From contig NZ_BCVC01000003.1 in NCBI RefSeq assembly GCF_001591545.1, forward strand, positions 124,001 to 188,000: 64,000 nt of DNA, read 5' to 3'. How positions within the stretch are numbered: the first letter of the stretch is position 1; each line of letters begins with the position of its first letter. The DNA is from Lederbergia lenta NBRC 16444 (GTDB lineage Bacteria > Bacillota > Bacilli > Bacillales > Bacillaceae_C). The notes beneath the pieces are model-generated. The model saw only the letters and a list, made by a program, of their open reading frames with translations. It was not told the DNA's origin and searched no databases. Shown here piece by piece: positions 39,621 through 49,049 of the stretch. The position numbers and the translations under genes were made by a program.

Positions 39621-39806
39621 ATCGATATCCAGCGTGCACAAGAAATTATGAATGCAACCAATAAGATCAACGTCCATTATCGTGGAATACCAGTGTATCT
39701 TCAAGAAGTACATACAAATACTAAAACAGCGACGATTTTACCCCTTGATGAGCTTAATAATGAACAAGTGGTAGATTTAGATGGCTTATTTGAAACTGGA
39801 CCTTGA
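39621..39806 (+). CDS. sspH: Small acid-soluble spore protein, SspH family (first copy, non-AUG start)
   Basis: 61 residues. DIQRAQEIMNATNKINVHYR and GIPVYLQEVHTNTKTATILP match SspH-type minor SASPs that coat spore DNA or core. The family begins at M-(N/D)-IQRA. The codon at that place is ATC (39621) or ATT (39618), with AGGAGG 5-8 bases upstream (39607-39612). The only ATG in frame (39600) lies before the AGGAGG and has none of its own. So translation likely starts at a non-AUG codon. Same strand as a second copy 20 bases downstream. Confidence 0.75.
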   Translation: MDIQRAQEIMNATNKINVHYRGIPVYLQEVHTNTKTATILPLDELNNEQVVDLDGLFETGP

Positions 39807-39826
39807 AAAATAATGGAGGGATTAGA

Positions 39827-40006
39827 ATGAATAAACAAAGAGCTGAAGAAATCGCTCAAGCACCTAATTTAAAACATGTCACTTATAATGGGAAACAAGT
39901 CTATATTCAACATGTCAATGAACAAAGCAATACAGCACGTATTTATCCATTGGATGATCCAACAAACGAATTTGAAGTGCAGCTTACTAATCTTTTTGAG
40001 AAATAG
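39827..40006 (+). CDS. sspH: Small acid-soluble spore protein, SspH family (second copy)
   Basis: 59 residues, MNKQRAEEIAQAPNLKHVTY NGKQVYIQHVNEQSNTARIY PL..., a textbook H-type SASP. The ATG at 39827 follows TGGAGGG by 6 bases. The first copy is ~40% alike, so the two look like a tandem duplication that diverged. Expected to be made in the forespore by SigG/SigF. Confidence 0.9.
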   Translation: MNKQRAEEIAQAPNLKHVTYNGKQVYIQHVNEQSNTARIYPLDDPTNEFEVQLTNLFEK

Positions 40007-40044
40007 ATGAATTTTATTCTTGAAGGGGTACCTCACGTACAAAA

Positions 40045-40081
40045 AGGCTTCTCATAAATTCGGACGATTTATGAGAAGCCT
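40045..40081 (+). terminator. Terminator of the sspH pair
   Basis: aggcttctcataaat / atttatgagaagcct, 15 perfect pairs around a 6-7-base loop. Confidence 0.85.
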
Positions 40082-40221
40082 CAAGCACTTTTATTATTCT
40101 ATTGTTACTCTAATTTTCACATCAAAGAGTGAAACATCAATGAATCCCTGATTCGTTCATTCGGGAAAATCTCCCATTCTATTTTCCTTAAAACATTTGA
40201 AAAGCTAAGTAACTGGGTTAA

Positions 40222-41949
40222 TTAGTTTAAATGTAACAACTGTCCAACCTTTGTAACCCCTTTGTTTAGCCAATGCTTCATTTTATCTACAAAGGAAGTT
40301 TCATTCTTAGTTTCAGGTTCATCCTCTAAATGAGGTGTTATTTCAGGTGTTGTTTCAGGTAGCGTTCTAGCATCAGTTGCTTGTTCGAAAGAATAGGCTA
40401 AGTCTAATAGAGATTGTTCACTGTATGCCGTTCCCAGGAAAGAGACTCCAACAGGCAATTTTTCTTTCGTTTCGCCAGCAGGAACAGTAATTTCCGGAAG
40501 TCCTGTAGCAGATGCTACATAACTCGCAGCATAAGTGTCATAAGCGTCACATACATATGTGGGATCTTCTTTATCAAACCTTGGAGATGCTGGACATGAC
40601 ATGGTTGGGAAAACAATGGCGTCCAAATTTTCCTCTTCCATGATTGCTTGCACTTCATTACGTACTTTTGGAATATCTTTTGTTACAATATCATTGTATT
40701 CTGGAGTATCTTTAAACCCTGCCTTTTCCAAATTCACCTTTAGGCCATCCAAACCAGCTGGATTTACTGGCGTTGCTGAGTTTAAAACCTCAGGAGATTC
40801 ACTGATTTTGATAATTTCTTCTAGTGTTTTTGGCTGACCTTCTGGGAACTGTTTAAGATACTCTTCCAATTCCGTCTTAAAATTCGCTTCATTAATTGGT
40901 CCAATAACTGGTGTCCAGAGATATTTCGTCGTTTCAGAGAAAGACACTGGAATAACCTCTGTGCCCATTTCCTTCATTTTTTCTAAAGCGTCATTCGTGA
41001 TTTTATCTACCTCAGCATTGTCTCCAAAAAAGTCAACAGCTACTCCGACCCTAGCATGTTGCAAAGCAGTATTGTCTAAGGATTTACTATAGTCTTCAGC
41101 AATATGCCCCTTTGCAGGTAATGTTGCGTCGTCTTGCTCATCAACGCCAGCCATAAAACTCAATGCAATCGCTACATCTTCTACAGATCTAGCCATTGGA
41201 CCAGGCGTATCAAAATTTGATGAGGACGGAACGACACCACCACGACTGATTAAACCAAGCGTTGGTCTTATACCGACTAGACCAGTCACATGAGAAGGAC
41301 CTCTAACAGACCCAGATGTATCCGTACCTAATCCAAATACACCAAAATTCGCTGTGACCGCTGCAGCAGTTCCACTACTAGAACCAGAAGCATCTCTATT
41401 AAGGTTATAAGGGTTTAAAGTTAAACCACCTAAAGAGCTGTATCCTAACCGCCCATAAGATGCTGCGAACTCTGACATATTTGCTTTTCCAATGACAATG
41501 GCTCCTGCATCCTTAAGCCTCTGGATGGTAAAAGCATCTTCTTTCGGATAAGCATCCTTTAATGCAACAGAGCCTGCTGTTGTTGGCATTTCTTTTACAT
41601 CAAAATTATCTTTAACAACGATTGGAATACCATGAAGCACACTTCTTGGACCTTTACTTTGTCTTTCTTCATCTAATTGCTTTGCAATCTCTACAGCTTG
41701 CTCATTCAAGTTAATGATTGAATTAATCGCTGGGCCTTGCTTGTCATATGCTTCTATACGCTCTAGATAATACTTAACCAACTGCTCAGAGGTGGTTTGA
41801 TTGTTATTTAAAGCATCGGATATTTCACCGATACTCTTTTCAAATGGATCAAATTCGGTTTCTTTTGCAGAAACACTTTCCAGTGGCAGCATAACTATTA
41901 ATACAGTAAATGCCATGAGGATTCTAAGTTGATTTAATTTTTTAAACAA
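40222..41949 (-). CDS. Exported amidase (amidase signature family)
   Basis: 575 residues. Signal peptide MFKKLNQLRILMAFTVLIVM ... VSAKE. The amidase-signature Ser-cisSer-Lys triad is visible: Lys in GIPIVVKDNFDV, and the Ser pair in DASGSSSGTAAAVTANFGVF with GTDTSGSVRGPS. Cleaves amide bonds of unknown substrate outside the cytoplasm. A C-terminal tail of ~60 residues (ITPHLEDEPETKNE..., basic helix) is beyond the family core. TTG start with GGAGGAAAC upstream. Unlike GatA it is secreted and has no gatB or gatC next to it. Confidence 0.85.
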   Translation of the reverse strand: MFKKLNQLRILMAFTVLIVMLPLESVSAKETEFDPFEKSIGEISDALNNNQTTSEQLVKYYLERIEAYDKQGPAINSIINLNEQAVEIAKQLDEERQSKGPRSVLHGIPIVVKDNFDVKEMPTTAGSVALKDAYPKEDAFTIQRLKDAGAIVIGKANMSEFAASYGRLGYSSLGGLTLNPYNLNRDASGSSSGTAAAVTANFGVFGLGTDTSGSVRGPSHVTGLVGIRPTLGLISRGGVVPSSSNFDTPGPMARSVEDVAIALSFMAGVDEQDDATLPAKGHIAEDYSKSLDNTALQHARVGVAVDFFGDNAEVDKITNDALEKMKEMGTEVIPVSFSETTKYLWTPVIGPINEANFKTELEEYLKQFPEGQPKTLEEIIKISESPEVLNSATPVNPAGLDGLKVNLEKAGFKDTPEYNDIVTKDIPKVRNEVQAIMEEENLDAIVFPTMSCPASPRFDKEDPTYVCDAYDTYAASYVASATGLPEITVPAGETKEKLPVGVSFLGTAYSEQSLLDLAYSFEQATDARTLPETTPEITPHLEDEPETKNETSFVDKMKHWLNKGVTKVGQLLHLN

Positions 41950-42072
41950 GGTGTTTCCTCCTTCATCTTAATACATCAATCTTTGCTATAAAACTATTTT
42001 TACTACAGGTTTAAAAGTAACGAAAAAATGTGTCAGTTAATCTAACAATCTTTTTGATAGAAACCATACTTT

Positions 42073-44124
42073 TTACAGCTTAAATTTCTGGATAACTTCT
42101 TCTAATTCTACTGACATCCTGGCTAGCTCTTGAGAAACGGCCGAGACCTCATCCATGGATGCGCTCATCTCTTCAGAAGATGCTGCGACACTTTGTGAAT
42201 GCTCGTTCACTTCTAAACTAGTTTTAGAAACCCCCTCTATATGGGAAACAACTTCTGCTATATGATTTTTCATGTTATCCATTGCCGTGCTGACCTCAGA
42301 TATTCTTGTTGTGACGGCGAGAACGGAATCCTTTATCTCTCCGAAGGCCTTTCCGCTTTCATTAACAAGTTTTATTCCTTCTTTAGCTGAGTCCGCTCCT
42401 TGATTTACGAGACTCATTGAAACTTCAATTCCATCTTTAATATCATAAATGATCTCATTTATCTGCGAGGCTGAATCGCTGGATTGCTCTGCAAGTTTTC
42501 TTACTTCATCTGCTACTACCGCAAATCCCTTTCCATGTTCGCCAGCTCTTGCAGCTTCAATGGCAGCATTCAAAGCTAATAAATTCGTTTGTTCAGAAAT
42601 GGACTGTATCATCAAACTGATTTGGCTAATTTCATTCGATTTCTCATTTAATATGCTAATTTTCTCAGCAGAAGAGCCTACTTTTTGGTCAATTTCATCC
42701 ATTTGACTTACTGTTTGTTTAACAACATCACTACCCTGTTTAGCTGTTTCCGCTGAATATTGGATAGAATTGCTTACATTGTTCATGCTATCTGTCACAT
42801 CATCCACATGCTTAAACACTTCATTAATAATACCTACTGCATTCTTCATCGCGGCATTCTGTTCATCTGTTCCAGAAGCAACACCTTGGATGGTCTCAGA
42901 TATCTGATTAGAAGCTTGTTGATTCTCGATTGAAGATGCAGCAAGTTCCTCAGATGTAGCGGATAATTGTTGAGATTCTGTCGAAATCTTTTTGAGTGTT
43001 TCTTTTAAACTATTGGACATGAGATTGAAATTCTTGCCCATATCTCCGATTTCATCATTCACTTTAACGGTGATTTGTTGGGTTAAATCACCATTTGACA
43101 TAGCTAAAGATAAATCGCTAATCTCTTTAATTCGCTGCGTTATACGTAAGCTCATAAAAATAGAAACCACTACAGCAATAACAGCAATAACCCCAGCTAT
43201 AATGAAAATCATGTTGCGTATGGATTTTGCCGTACTTAACATTTCACTCTTCTCAATGACCGTAATATACTTCCAGCCATCAATGTTTGAAGCAACTGTA
43301 TTAAGTACATAGTCTTTGCCATCAAGCTTGGCTTCAAACAAGCCATCTTTCCTTAAATCATTTAACGCTGGAACGTTCAGTTGGGAAATTGGTTGAAAAT
43401 TCAATTCAGGGTTCTTTGGATTTGCAAGGATTGTCCCATCTTCTTGCGCTAGAATGACATAACCATTTTTACCTATATTAATATCTTTGATAATCTCCGT
43501 TAAACCTTCAAGACTAACGTCTAGGCCTAACACACCGATTTGTTTTCCGTTCTTTTCAATCGAAACGACATTACTAACTATAATTCCATCTATACCGGTT
43601 GCTTCATAGGCACTTGTTAATTTCACTTCCCCTGGTTTTTCCATAGCTGTTGTATACCACGGACGGTCTGTAGGGGTGAAGCCAGCTGGCACAGGCCCCT
43701 CGGGATATTGGACATAACCGCCATCTGGTGTACCCAAATAAATATAAGCTGCATTAGGATGGCTGCTGCTAAACTGTGAAAATACATCAAATATCGCTTT
43801 TTCTTTCTTCCCATTTTTTGAAGGGGTCATATCAATGGAGTCTTCTCCCTTAACATCTTTATAGGAAGTAATACTTGAATCAGCATTGACAACAGAACGA
43901 TCGTTAGCCAATAAATTAACATTTTCCCTAATCGTTTCAAAGTACATAGAAATGCCATTGTCCACCTGTGTAATTTCTTTTTTGCTAGAATTAATAAAAT
44001 CTTTCTCTGTTTTATTGGAAACTGTGTTATTAACTAAAATTCCAATAAAGATGATCGGCACTAACGACAGTAATAAAGAATAAACCAATAGCTTTGCTTT
44101 AAATGAAATTCCTTTAATCTTCAA
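42073..44124 (-). CDS. Methyl-accepting chemotaxis protein (dCache), under c-di-GMP riboswitch
   Basis: 683 residues. Membrane segments ~10-32 and ~305-327 enclose a double-Cache sensor with the amino-acid-type pocket ([31 protein letters not shown]). HAMP and the signalling tip [37 protein letters not shown] follow. TTG start at 44124 with AAGGTG 7 bases before. Its leader holds a c-di-GMP-I riboswitch and a terminator, so expression follows the cellular c-di-GMP level. Confidence 0.93.
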   Translation of the reverse strand: MKIKGISFKAKLLVYSLLLSLVPIIFIGILVNNTVSNKTEKDFINSSKKEITQVDNGISMYFETIRENVNLLANDRSVVNADSSITSYKDVKGEDSIDMTPSKNGKKEKAIFDVFSQFSSSHPNAAYIYLGTPDGGYVQYPEGPVPAGFTPTDRPWYTTAMEKPGEVKLTSAYEATGIDGIIVSNVVSIEKNGKQIGVLGLDVSLEGLTEIIKDINIGKNGYVILAQEDGTILANPKNPELNFQPISQLNVPALNDLRKDGLFEAKLDGKDYVLNTVASNIDGWKYITVIEKSEMLSTAKSIRNMIFIIAGVIAVIAVVVSIFMSLRITQRIKEISDLSLAMSNGDLTQQITVKVNDEIGDMGKNFNLMSNSLKETLKKISTESQQLSATSEELAASSIENQQASNQISETIQGVASGTDEQNAAMKNAVGIINEVFKHVDDVTDSMNNVSNSIQYSAETAKQGSDVVKQTVSQMDEIDQKVGSSAEKISILNEKSNEISQISLMIQSISEQTNLLALNAAIEAARAGEHGKGFAVVADEVRKLAEQSSDSASQINEIIYDIKDGIEVSMSLVNQGADSAKEGIKLVNESGKAFGEIKDSVLAVTTRISEVSTAMDNMKNHIAEVVSHIEGVSKTSLEVNEHSQSVAASSEEMSASMDEVSAVSQELARMSVELEEVIQKFKL

Positions 44125-44246
44125 TTCGACACACCTTATCTATATGAAATATGTAAAAGCTATCTATTACCCCATAGCCTTTAGATTGTTGACTTCAAAA
44201 ACATATCCTTCCTTTCCAGCTTTATCTTCCTGCCAAATATTGCACT

Positions 44247-44279
44247 AAAAAAAGCTATTCCATTTACCTTAGAATAGCC
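44247..44279 (-). terminator. Riboswitch-controlled terminator before the chemoreceptor gene
   Basis: On the minus strand GGCTATTC ... GAATAGC is followed by seven T (44253-44247). It lies between the riboswitch and the gene. Confidence 0.85.
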
Positions 44280-44304
44280 AAAGGATTTTAATATCTATTA
44301 ATCC

Positions 44305-44425
44305 ACAAATTTGGCAACCAGGTTATCATTGTTTAGATTGCAGGACTGTTGACCCGATCCCAAACCTTAGACTCTAGGCTTTGCGTCCTACCCTTTCGGA
44401 GTAGTTTGCCTTTAACTTCCATATC
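44305..44425 (-). ncRNA. Cyclic di-GMP-I riboswitch (GEMM-I)
   Basis: The minus strand has AAAGGCAAACTACTCCGAAA, GGGTAGGACGCAAAGCC, TAGAGTCTAAGG and, at the end, ATGATAACCTGGTTGCCAAA. These match the GEMM-I core (GGCAAACC..GAAAGG..GGGACGCAAAGCC...; GGUUGCC closing P1). The second arm is longer than in V. cholerae Vc2. Established targets of this class include chemoreceptors and motility genes. A terminator 30 bases downstream suggests transcriptional control. Confidence 0.88.
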
Positions 44426-44819
44426 GAATGGTTCAAATTACCCTATTTATAATCGCATGGAATCATATAAATTTCAACAATTTTCTACAAAAATCGATAA
44501 AATGAAGGACTTATGATTTACTTAACTTGAGGGGTGATGATACAAAAGCACTAGCATCCAGCTAAATGAAAGGCCATAGACAACGACTATAGACGACGTT
44601 GAGTATGGCCTGAGAACATAAAATATCATTACAGTTCAAAGGGGTTATTTATAAAAGAGACTTTTTTACTGTGGAGGTTAGCGATGATAAATATAAGATT
44701 ATGCAAATATCTCAATAGAGAGTATACGAATTAATTTTGAATAAATATATTCGGAATAAAGTGCTCATCAAAAATGTTTACAAGCTTTCACATCATAGTC
44801 AGAAAAAAACATACAACAT
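44426..44819. other. Intergenic region with a palindromic hairpin
   Basis: ggccata (44572) and tatggcc (44604) form a hairpin arm around gacaacgactatagacgacg; probably a dispersed repeat scrap. No gene. Confidence 0.3.
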
Positions 44820-44862
44820 AAAAAAACACCTATAAGTATCCTAATTGGATATTTACAGATGT
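44820..44862 (-). terminator. Terminator of the membrane-protein gene
   Basis: acacctataagtatcc / ggatatttacagatgt pair over 16 bases with three wobbles, followed on the minus strand by seven T. Confidence 0.8.
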
Positions 44863-44930
44863 TTATAAGATAAATATGCATATAATTTCCTATTTGAGGG
44901 CAAGAACTCTCGATTTAAATGTTCCTGGGT

Positions 44931-45599
44931 CTACTTTCCTGATAGCAATATCTCTTTTTCTTCTTGCAGTAAATATTCAATATCTAAAAGATATTGTAAA
45001 ACCCTGTCTCGTTCTCTTCTTCCATACTGGAATAAATATGGTACGCTTGGAAAAAGAGAAATCAAAACCCCAATTAACGTTATAGCGATCAATAGTAATA
45101 GTACAGATAGAGTTAATAAACCATCAAAGTCAATTGCTATTGAATTGCTGTTAAATAAAGTACCTATTAAAAAGGCGAGAGGGACCCAAAAAACCCCCTT
45201 AAAAACTTGGCCCACTAACTGCATCATTTTTTGAGCACGTTCTTCTTCCTTTATATTAAGGTCTTCAATTTCTTTACGTAATCTACTAATCTTTTCAGCG
45301 TTATTCAAACCTAGCTCTTTAATACCCTTCTCTATTTTCTTTATATGTTTCTTATTATTGTATTTTTTTTGAAATTTAGACGCAACCACTAAGCTAATAA
45401 CAGTAAGTAGACCCCCTAAAGGTATACCTACAAACCATAGGTATTTATGAATGATTGATGCCATTGGTGTAGCGATTATAATTAATACTCCTAATAAACA
45501 GGTGGCAAATAATCTCCTTTGTTTCGCTCCTAATGAAAATTCTTCTTTATATTCCTTTTTGATTAAATCCCTTACTTCGTAATACATATAGCTTAGCAT
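44931..45599 (-). CDS. Membrane protein of unknown function
   Basis: 222 residues. Two membrane segments at ~30-75, a cytoplasmic coiled coil (~85-130: KKIEKGIKELGLNNAEKISR LRKEIEDLNIKEEERAQKMM), two more segments at ~135-195, then an acidic C-terminal helix (VLQYLLDIEYLLQEEKEILL). No family recognised. ATG with GGAGAG upstream. Stands alone with its own terminator. Confidence 0.65.
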   Translation of the reverse strand: MLSYMYYEVRDLIKKEYKEEFSLGAKQRRLFATCLLGVLIIIATPMASIIHKYLWFVGIPLGGLLTVISLVVASKFQKKYNNKKHIKKIEKGIKELGLNNAEKISRLRKEIEDLNIKEEERAQKMMQLVGQVFKGVFWVPLAFLIGTLFNSNSIAIDFDGLLTLSVLLLLIAITLIGVLISLFPSVPYLFQYGRRERDRVLQYLLDIEYLLQEEKEILLSGK

Positions 45600-45713
45600 T
45601 TCTCTCCACCTTTAATCGCTTGTCTATCTAATATTTAATATTCAAAATTATAATCATGTCCTTTTCTTCAGAGTGTTGTCTAATAAGAAAGTATGCTCAT
45701 CTTAGCTTTCTAC

Positions 45714-46400
45714 TTATTTAAAAATTGTCTCCTTTATCACCCGAAACACATGAATCGGTTGTCTTTTCAACATGTCTAAAGGTAGTTGTTCCAAAATATT
45801 TTCATCATGCATTACATGAATTTCGTCTTGCTCCCGATCAATAACTACAAAATAATAACCAATTTGATATGCTTGAATTTTACTGGCATGATCAACAATT
45901 TTATCGTCAAGGGCTGTTTTTACATTCGTTGTTAATCTCCTAAGCATTCGCCACAGTTTTACTTCTTCTCCGTATTTCATAAATAACTCTGGCAAATCTT
46001 TAGCATGTGATAGAACATTGAATGTCGTCATGATAAATGTTTGAATACCATAACCAACAGGGCGAATCGCCTGTTTTAATGTTTGCCAATGATGAATATG
46101 AAAACGTACTTGAGTTTCCGAATTCAAATTTTCGATAATCTCCACGCGAGAAATTTCTCCGTAAAACTGTATACCATTTTCCGCTCCACTCACCTTTGCA
46201 ACATTTTGTGTGATGTACAGAGCTAGATATTTGGATTTTTGCCATTCACCCTTCAGTATGCTTGCTTGAATTTCATAATAACCATTTTGCTTATACTCAT
46301 AATAGCATTGATATCGTTGACTGAGCCGATTATCACAACATCTTCTATTTAGATTCCCAATGTGAGATGGAGCCTTGCGGAAAAATACCCTCTTGCTGTA
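45714..46400 (-). pseudogene. C-terminal fragment of a restriction-nuclease-like (DUF2357-type) protein fused to the topB relic
   Basis: The open frame 46745-45714 changes family inside. After about residue 150 it reads YYEIQASILKGEWQKSKYLA, then RPVGYGIQTFIMTTFNVLSH and ELFMKYGEEVKLWRMLRRLT. These fit the C-terminus of DUF2357 PD-(D/E)XK-like proteins, which often pair with McrB-type ATPases. The last ~70 residues (VDHASKIQAYQIGYYFVVID ...) are unknown. The nuclease core is absent, so this is the tail of a larger gene joined to topB by deletion. Confidence 0.45.
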
Positions 46401-47281
46401 ATTCTTCAGACCTTGGAATTGTCCACATACCGGTTTGTTTGGTCGTGTTGAAGCGATTGCGAACGAGATACCCGCAATTTGTTGACAGCGTTCTACGTTA
46501 TCCGCGAGATAGGCAAATTCATTGTCAATAATAAATTGTGTATCAGTTCTTGGATAGGCGACAAGTTTCTTCTCATTGAGTCCCTGTACAAGCTTTAGTA
46601 CATTTGCAGGGCTATAAACCTCCAAATTTACGACAGCTTGTAGCGTCGATAGGACATGTAACTTTGGAGATTTAGCACGCTTCTCTTTCTTTGTTACAGA
46701 CTTTACAAATCCCTCATTTTGATCCTTGATGTAATATTGTTGCAAAAGTTGCTGGACTACATCTTTTTATCGCTTTTAATCTAGCTGTTCCTTTATACGT
46801 ACCATTTTTAGCAGTGAAATTCGCCTCGATTTCTTTTTGCCGTTGATAAATGAGATATACCGTTGGAGATTGAACCCGTCCAATCGAAAGCCTTTCATTA
46901 AACCCTTTTTGCTGCAATAGCAGGGTGTAAAGTCGGCTTCCGTTCACCCCAACAGGCCAGTTGCTAACTTGCCGTGTTTTTGCTTCATAATAAAGTAAAA
47001 GATCTTTTTTATTATTCCGAAGGTTATTGAATCCTTCACGCACTTCATCAACTTCTAATGAGTTGGTCGCCTGTCATTTAATTAACGGAATAGAAAATAT
47101 TCGATCCTTCACGATCACAATCGCAGCAGTTCAAAATCGTTGAAACGGCAGGATCATTGAAGAATTGCTTTATAAAGTTGAACTGAACCTTCTTATCGAA
47201 GGACACCTTATACTCATACCTATGGTCAGGATTGGCTAAGACCTTATCGATATATTCAATTTTCCAACTAGCAGCCTTCAA
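46400..47281 (-). pseudogene. topB: DNA topoisomerase III, broken
   Basis: Three consecutive frames carry a plasmid/ICE-type topoisomerase III. They read DHRYEYKVSFDKKVQFNFIK then CDCDREGSNI (Toprim DxDREG), EGFNNLRNNKKDLLLYYEAK and GVNGSRLYTLLLQQKG, SIGRVQSPTVYLIYQRQKEI, and KKLVAYPRTDTQFI, where Tyr is the catalytic residue. The N-terminal ~60 residues are lost at the junction with the IS21 relic (47283). Frameshifts lie near 47050-47078 and 46714-46745. C-terminal domains are replaced by a nuclease-like tail. Confidence 0.85.
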
Positions 47282-47295
47282 TTATAAACTATTAA

Positions 47296-47580
47296 GTGTA
47301 CAATGTTAATGTGATTGCCGAACATTTAAAAGTATCGCGTGGAACTGTTTATATGTATTTGAATATGTCATCTGAAGAGGCACAGAAATACTTGGCAAAT
47401 CCCCAAAAGTAACGGATTGTCGCATGGTTTGATCCACCACTTCAATATGTATACGTGAAAAACTATATAGTGCGAATAACTTTAGGGATGTAGTGCATGA
47501 CTTGAAGCAATCAAGGATTGAGGAATTATCTCATGAACAAAAACGTGAAGGACTTACAAAATCATTTTCGGCAGCTACGG
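47296..47580 (+). pseudogene. istA: IS21 istA remnant
   Basis: VIAEHLKVSRGTVYMYLNMS SEEAQKYLANPQK matches the N-terminal helix-turn-helix of IstA. After a stop, the pieces RIVAWFDPPLQYVYVKNY and ANNFRDVVHDLKQSRIEELS look like its C-terminus in two frames. The catalytic rve core is deleted. Confidence 0.55.
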
Positions 47581-48267
47581 TTATCAGAAACAACGAACTA
47601 GCTCCCGCAGTTCCTTCATGAAGCTAAAAAAGAATCATGGACGTACTTGTAATTTTTGGAATCCATCACATTATTTAAGCTAGGAAAACGCGAGTCAAAA
47701 GGTATAGAACGTCGCATTAAATGGGCATATTTTCCTTAAGTAAAACATTACAAGAATATCAAGTAGAGAAGCAAACAGCACTTACATCTCGTCAACTCAC
47801 ACAGTTACAAGAGTTTAGCTGGTTAGAGCAGCAGTACAACTTAATCTTATTAGGACCGGAAGATCTAGCCATAGGGCTAGGATTGGGAGCTATTCATAAA
47901 GAATTACAAGTGTATTTTGTGACGATCGGAGAATTAATTCAGCTATTGAAAACCCAAGAATTAGCGCATAAATCGCAGGTGCAAATGAAGCGACTCCAAG
48001 CGTCTGATTTAGTAATTAATGATTATTGATGTATAAGGAGATGGATCAGCGTGAAGTGAAGCAAATCTATTCTTCCAACACATCAATCATCTATACGAAC
48101 GAAGTTCGATTATTTTAACGTAGAATAAGAGCGCAAAACGGTGTACTGAATTGATGGGAGATCAAGTAATTATGACATCCATTCTGGACTGGCTGTTACA
48201 TCGTGTGGACGTGATTCACATGAATAGTGATTGCTATCGAATGAAAATTAGGCAACTTATATTTTAA
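47533..48267 (+). pseudogene. istB: IS21 istB (AAA+ helper) remnant
   Basis: Reads MNKNVKDLQNHFRQLRLSET, QFLHEAKKESWTYL-stop-FLESI, GIERRIKWAYFP-stop, then the long frame 47721-48029 with TLQEYQVEKQTALTSRQLTQ, WLEQQYNLILLGPEDLAIGL, VYFVTIGELIQLLKTQELAH. The Walker A loop (expected G-x-G-K-T/S between GPE and LAIG) is deleted. Later pieces (MDQREVKQ, IMTSILDWLLHRVDVIHMNS, CYRMKIRQLIF) cover the IstB C-terminus in changed frames. Dead. Confidence 0.85.
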
Positions 48268-48347
48268 ACAAAAGTGTTTATTTCAAACGATCAAAAACTT
48301 TTCGATTTAACTCGATGGTTACATTAACTTTACTTAGGAGTGGAAAA

Positions 48348-49049
48348 ATGAGAGATATTTCGATATTAATTGCTGAAGATGACGAGGAAATTGCTGATCT
48401 AATCGCCATCCTTTTAGAAAAGGAAGGTTATCATGTTATTAAAGTAACGGACGGACAAGAGGCTGTTCGTGCCGTAGAGACTCAATTATTTGATTTATTG
48501 GTTTTGGATATTATGATGCCAAAAATGAATGGACATGAAGTAACCCGCCTCATTCGCGAACAGTATAATATGCCAATCATATTTTTGAGTGCAAAAACAT
48601 CGGATTTCGATAAAGTACAGGGATTGGTAATTGGGGCAGATGACTATATGACTAAACCATTCACTCCAATAGAATTGGTTGCTCGTGTAAATGCTCAGCT
48701 CCGACGTTTTATGAAACTAAATCAATATCAACCAGATACAGAAAATAAAACATGTTTGGAATATGGTGGATTAGTTATTTCTCCTGATCAGCATACAGTT
48801 ACTCTATTTGGTGAAAGCATTGAGCTAACGTCGAAAGAGTTTGATATTTTATATTTATTAGCAAGTCATCCAAAGAAAGTTTTCAGCATGGAAAATATTT
48901 TTCAGCAGGTGTGGGGTGAAGCACACTTTGGAAGTGGTAATACCGTTATGGTTCATATACGTAAGATTAGGAAAAAGCTTGAAGTAGATAAACAAAAAGA
49001 CAAATGGATTAAAACAGTATGGGGAGTAGGGTATACTTTCAATGGTTAA
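48348..49049 (+). CDS. vanR: OmpR-family response regulator, VanR-like
   Basis: 233 residues. Receiver ~4-118 (acidic pair in LIAEDDEEIADL, phospho-Asp in LLVLDIMMPKMNG, Lys in DDYMTKPF), and a winged-helix OmpR domain ~130-232 (LTSKEFDILYLLASHPKKVF ... VHIRKIRKKLE). ATG 48348 follows AGGAGTGG by 7 bases; a longer frame from 48315 has none. Overlaps the kinase gene by 8 bases. With vanS and vanY downstream it matches VanRS pairs that respond to glycopeptides. Symbol by similarity only. Confidence 0.85.
   Translation: MRDISILIAEDDEEIADLIAILLEKEGYHVIKVTDGQEAVRAVETQLFDLLVLDIMMPKMNGHEVTRLIREQYNMPIIFLSAKTSDFDKVQGLVIGADDYMTKPFTPIELVARVNAQLRRFMKLNQYQPDTENKTCLEYGGLVISPDQHTVTLFGESIELTSKEFDILYLLASHPKKVFSMENIFQQVWGEAHFGSGNTVMVHIRKIRKKLEVDKQKDKWIKTVWGVGYTFNG

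Noticed and set aside
45000-45085. Plus frame ending at 45085 that covers the terminator region at 44.9 kb
   Set aside because: Antisense to the membrane protein gene and without a start signal.
47705-47735. tatagaacgtcgca resembles the leader of the IS110 relic at 13798
   Set aside because: In frame it encodes GIERRIKWAYFP of IstB, so the likeness is chance and no second IS110 element is claimed.
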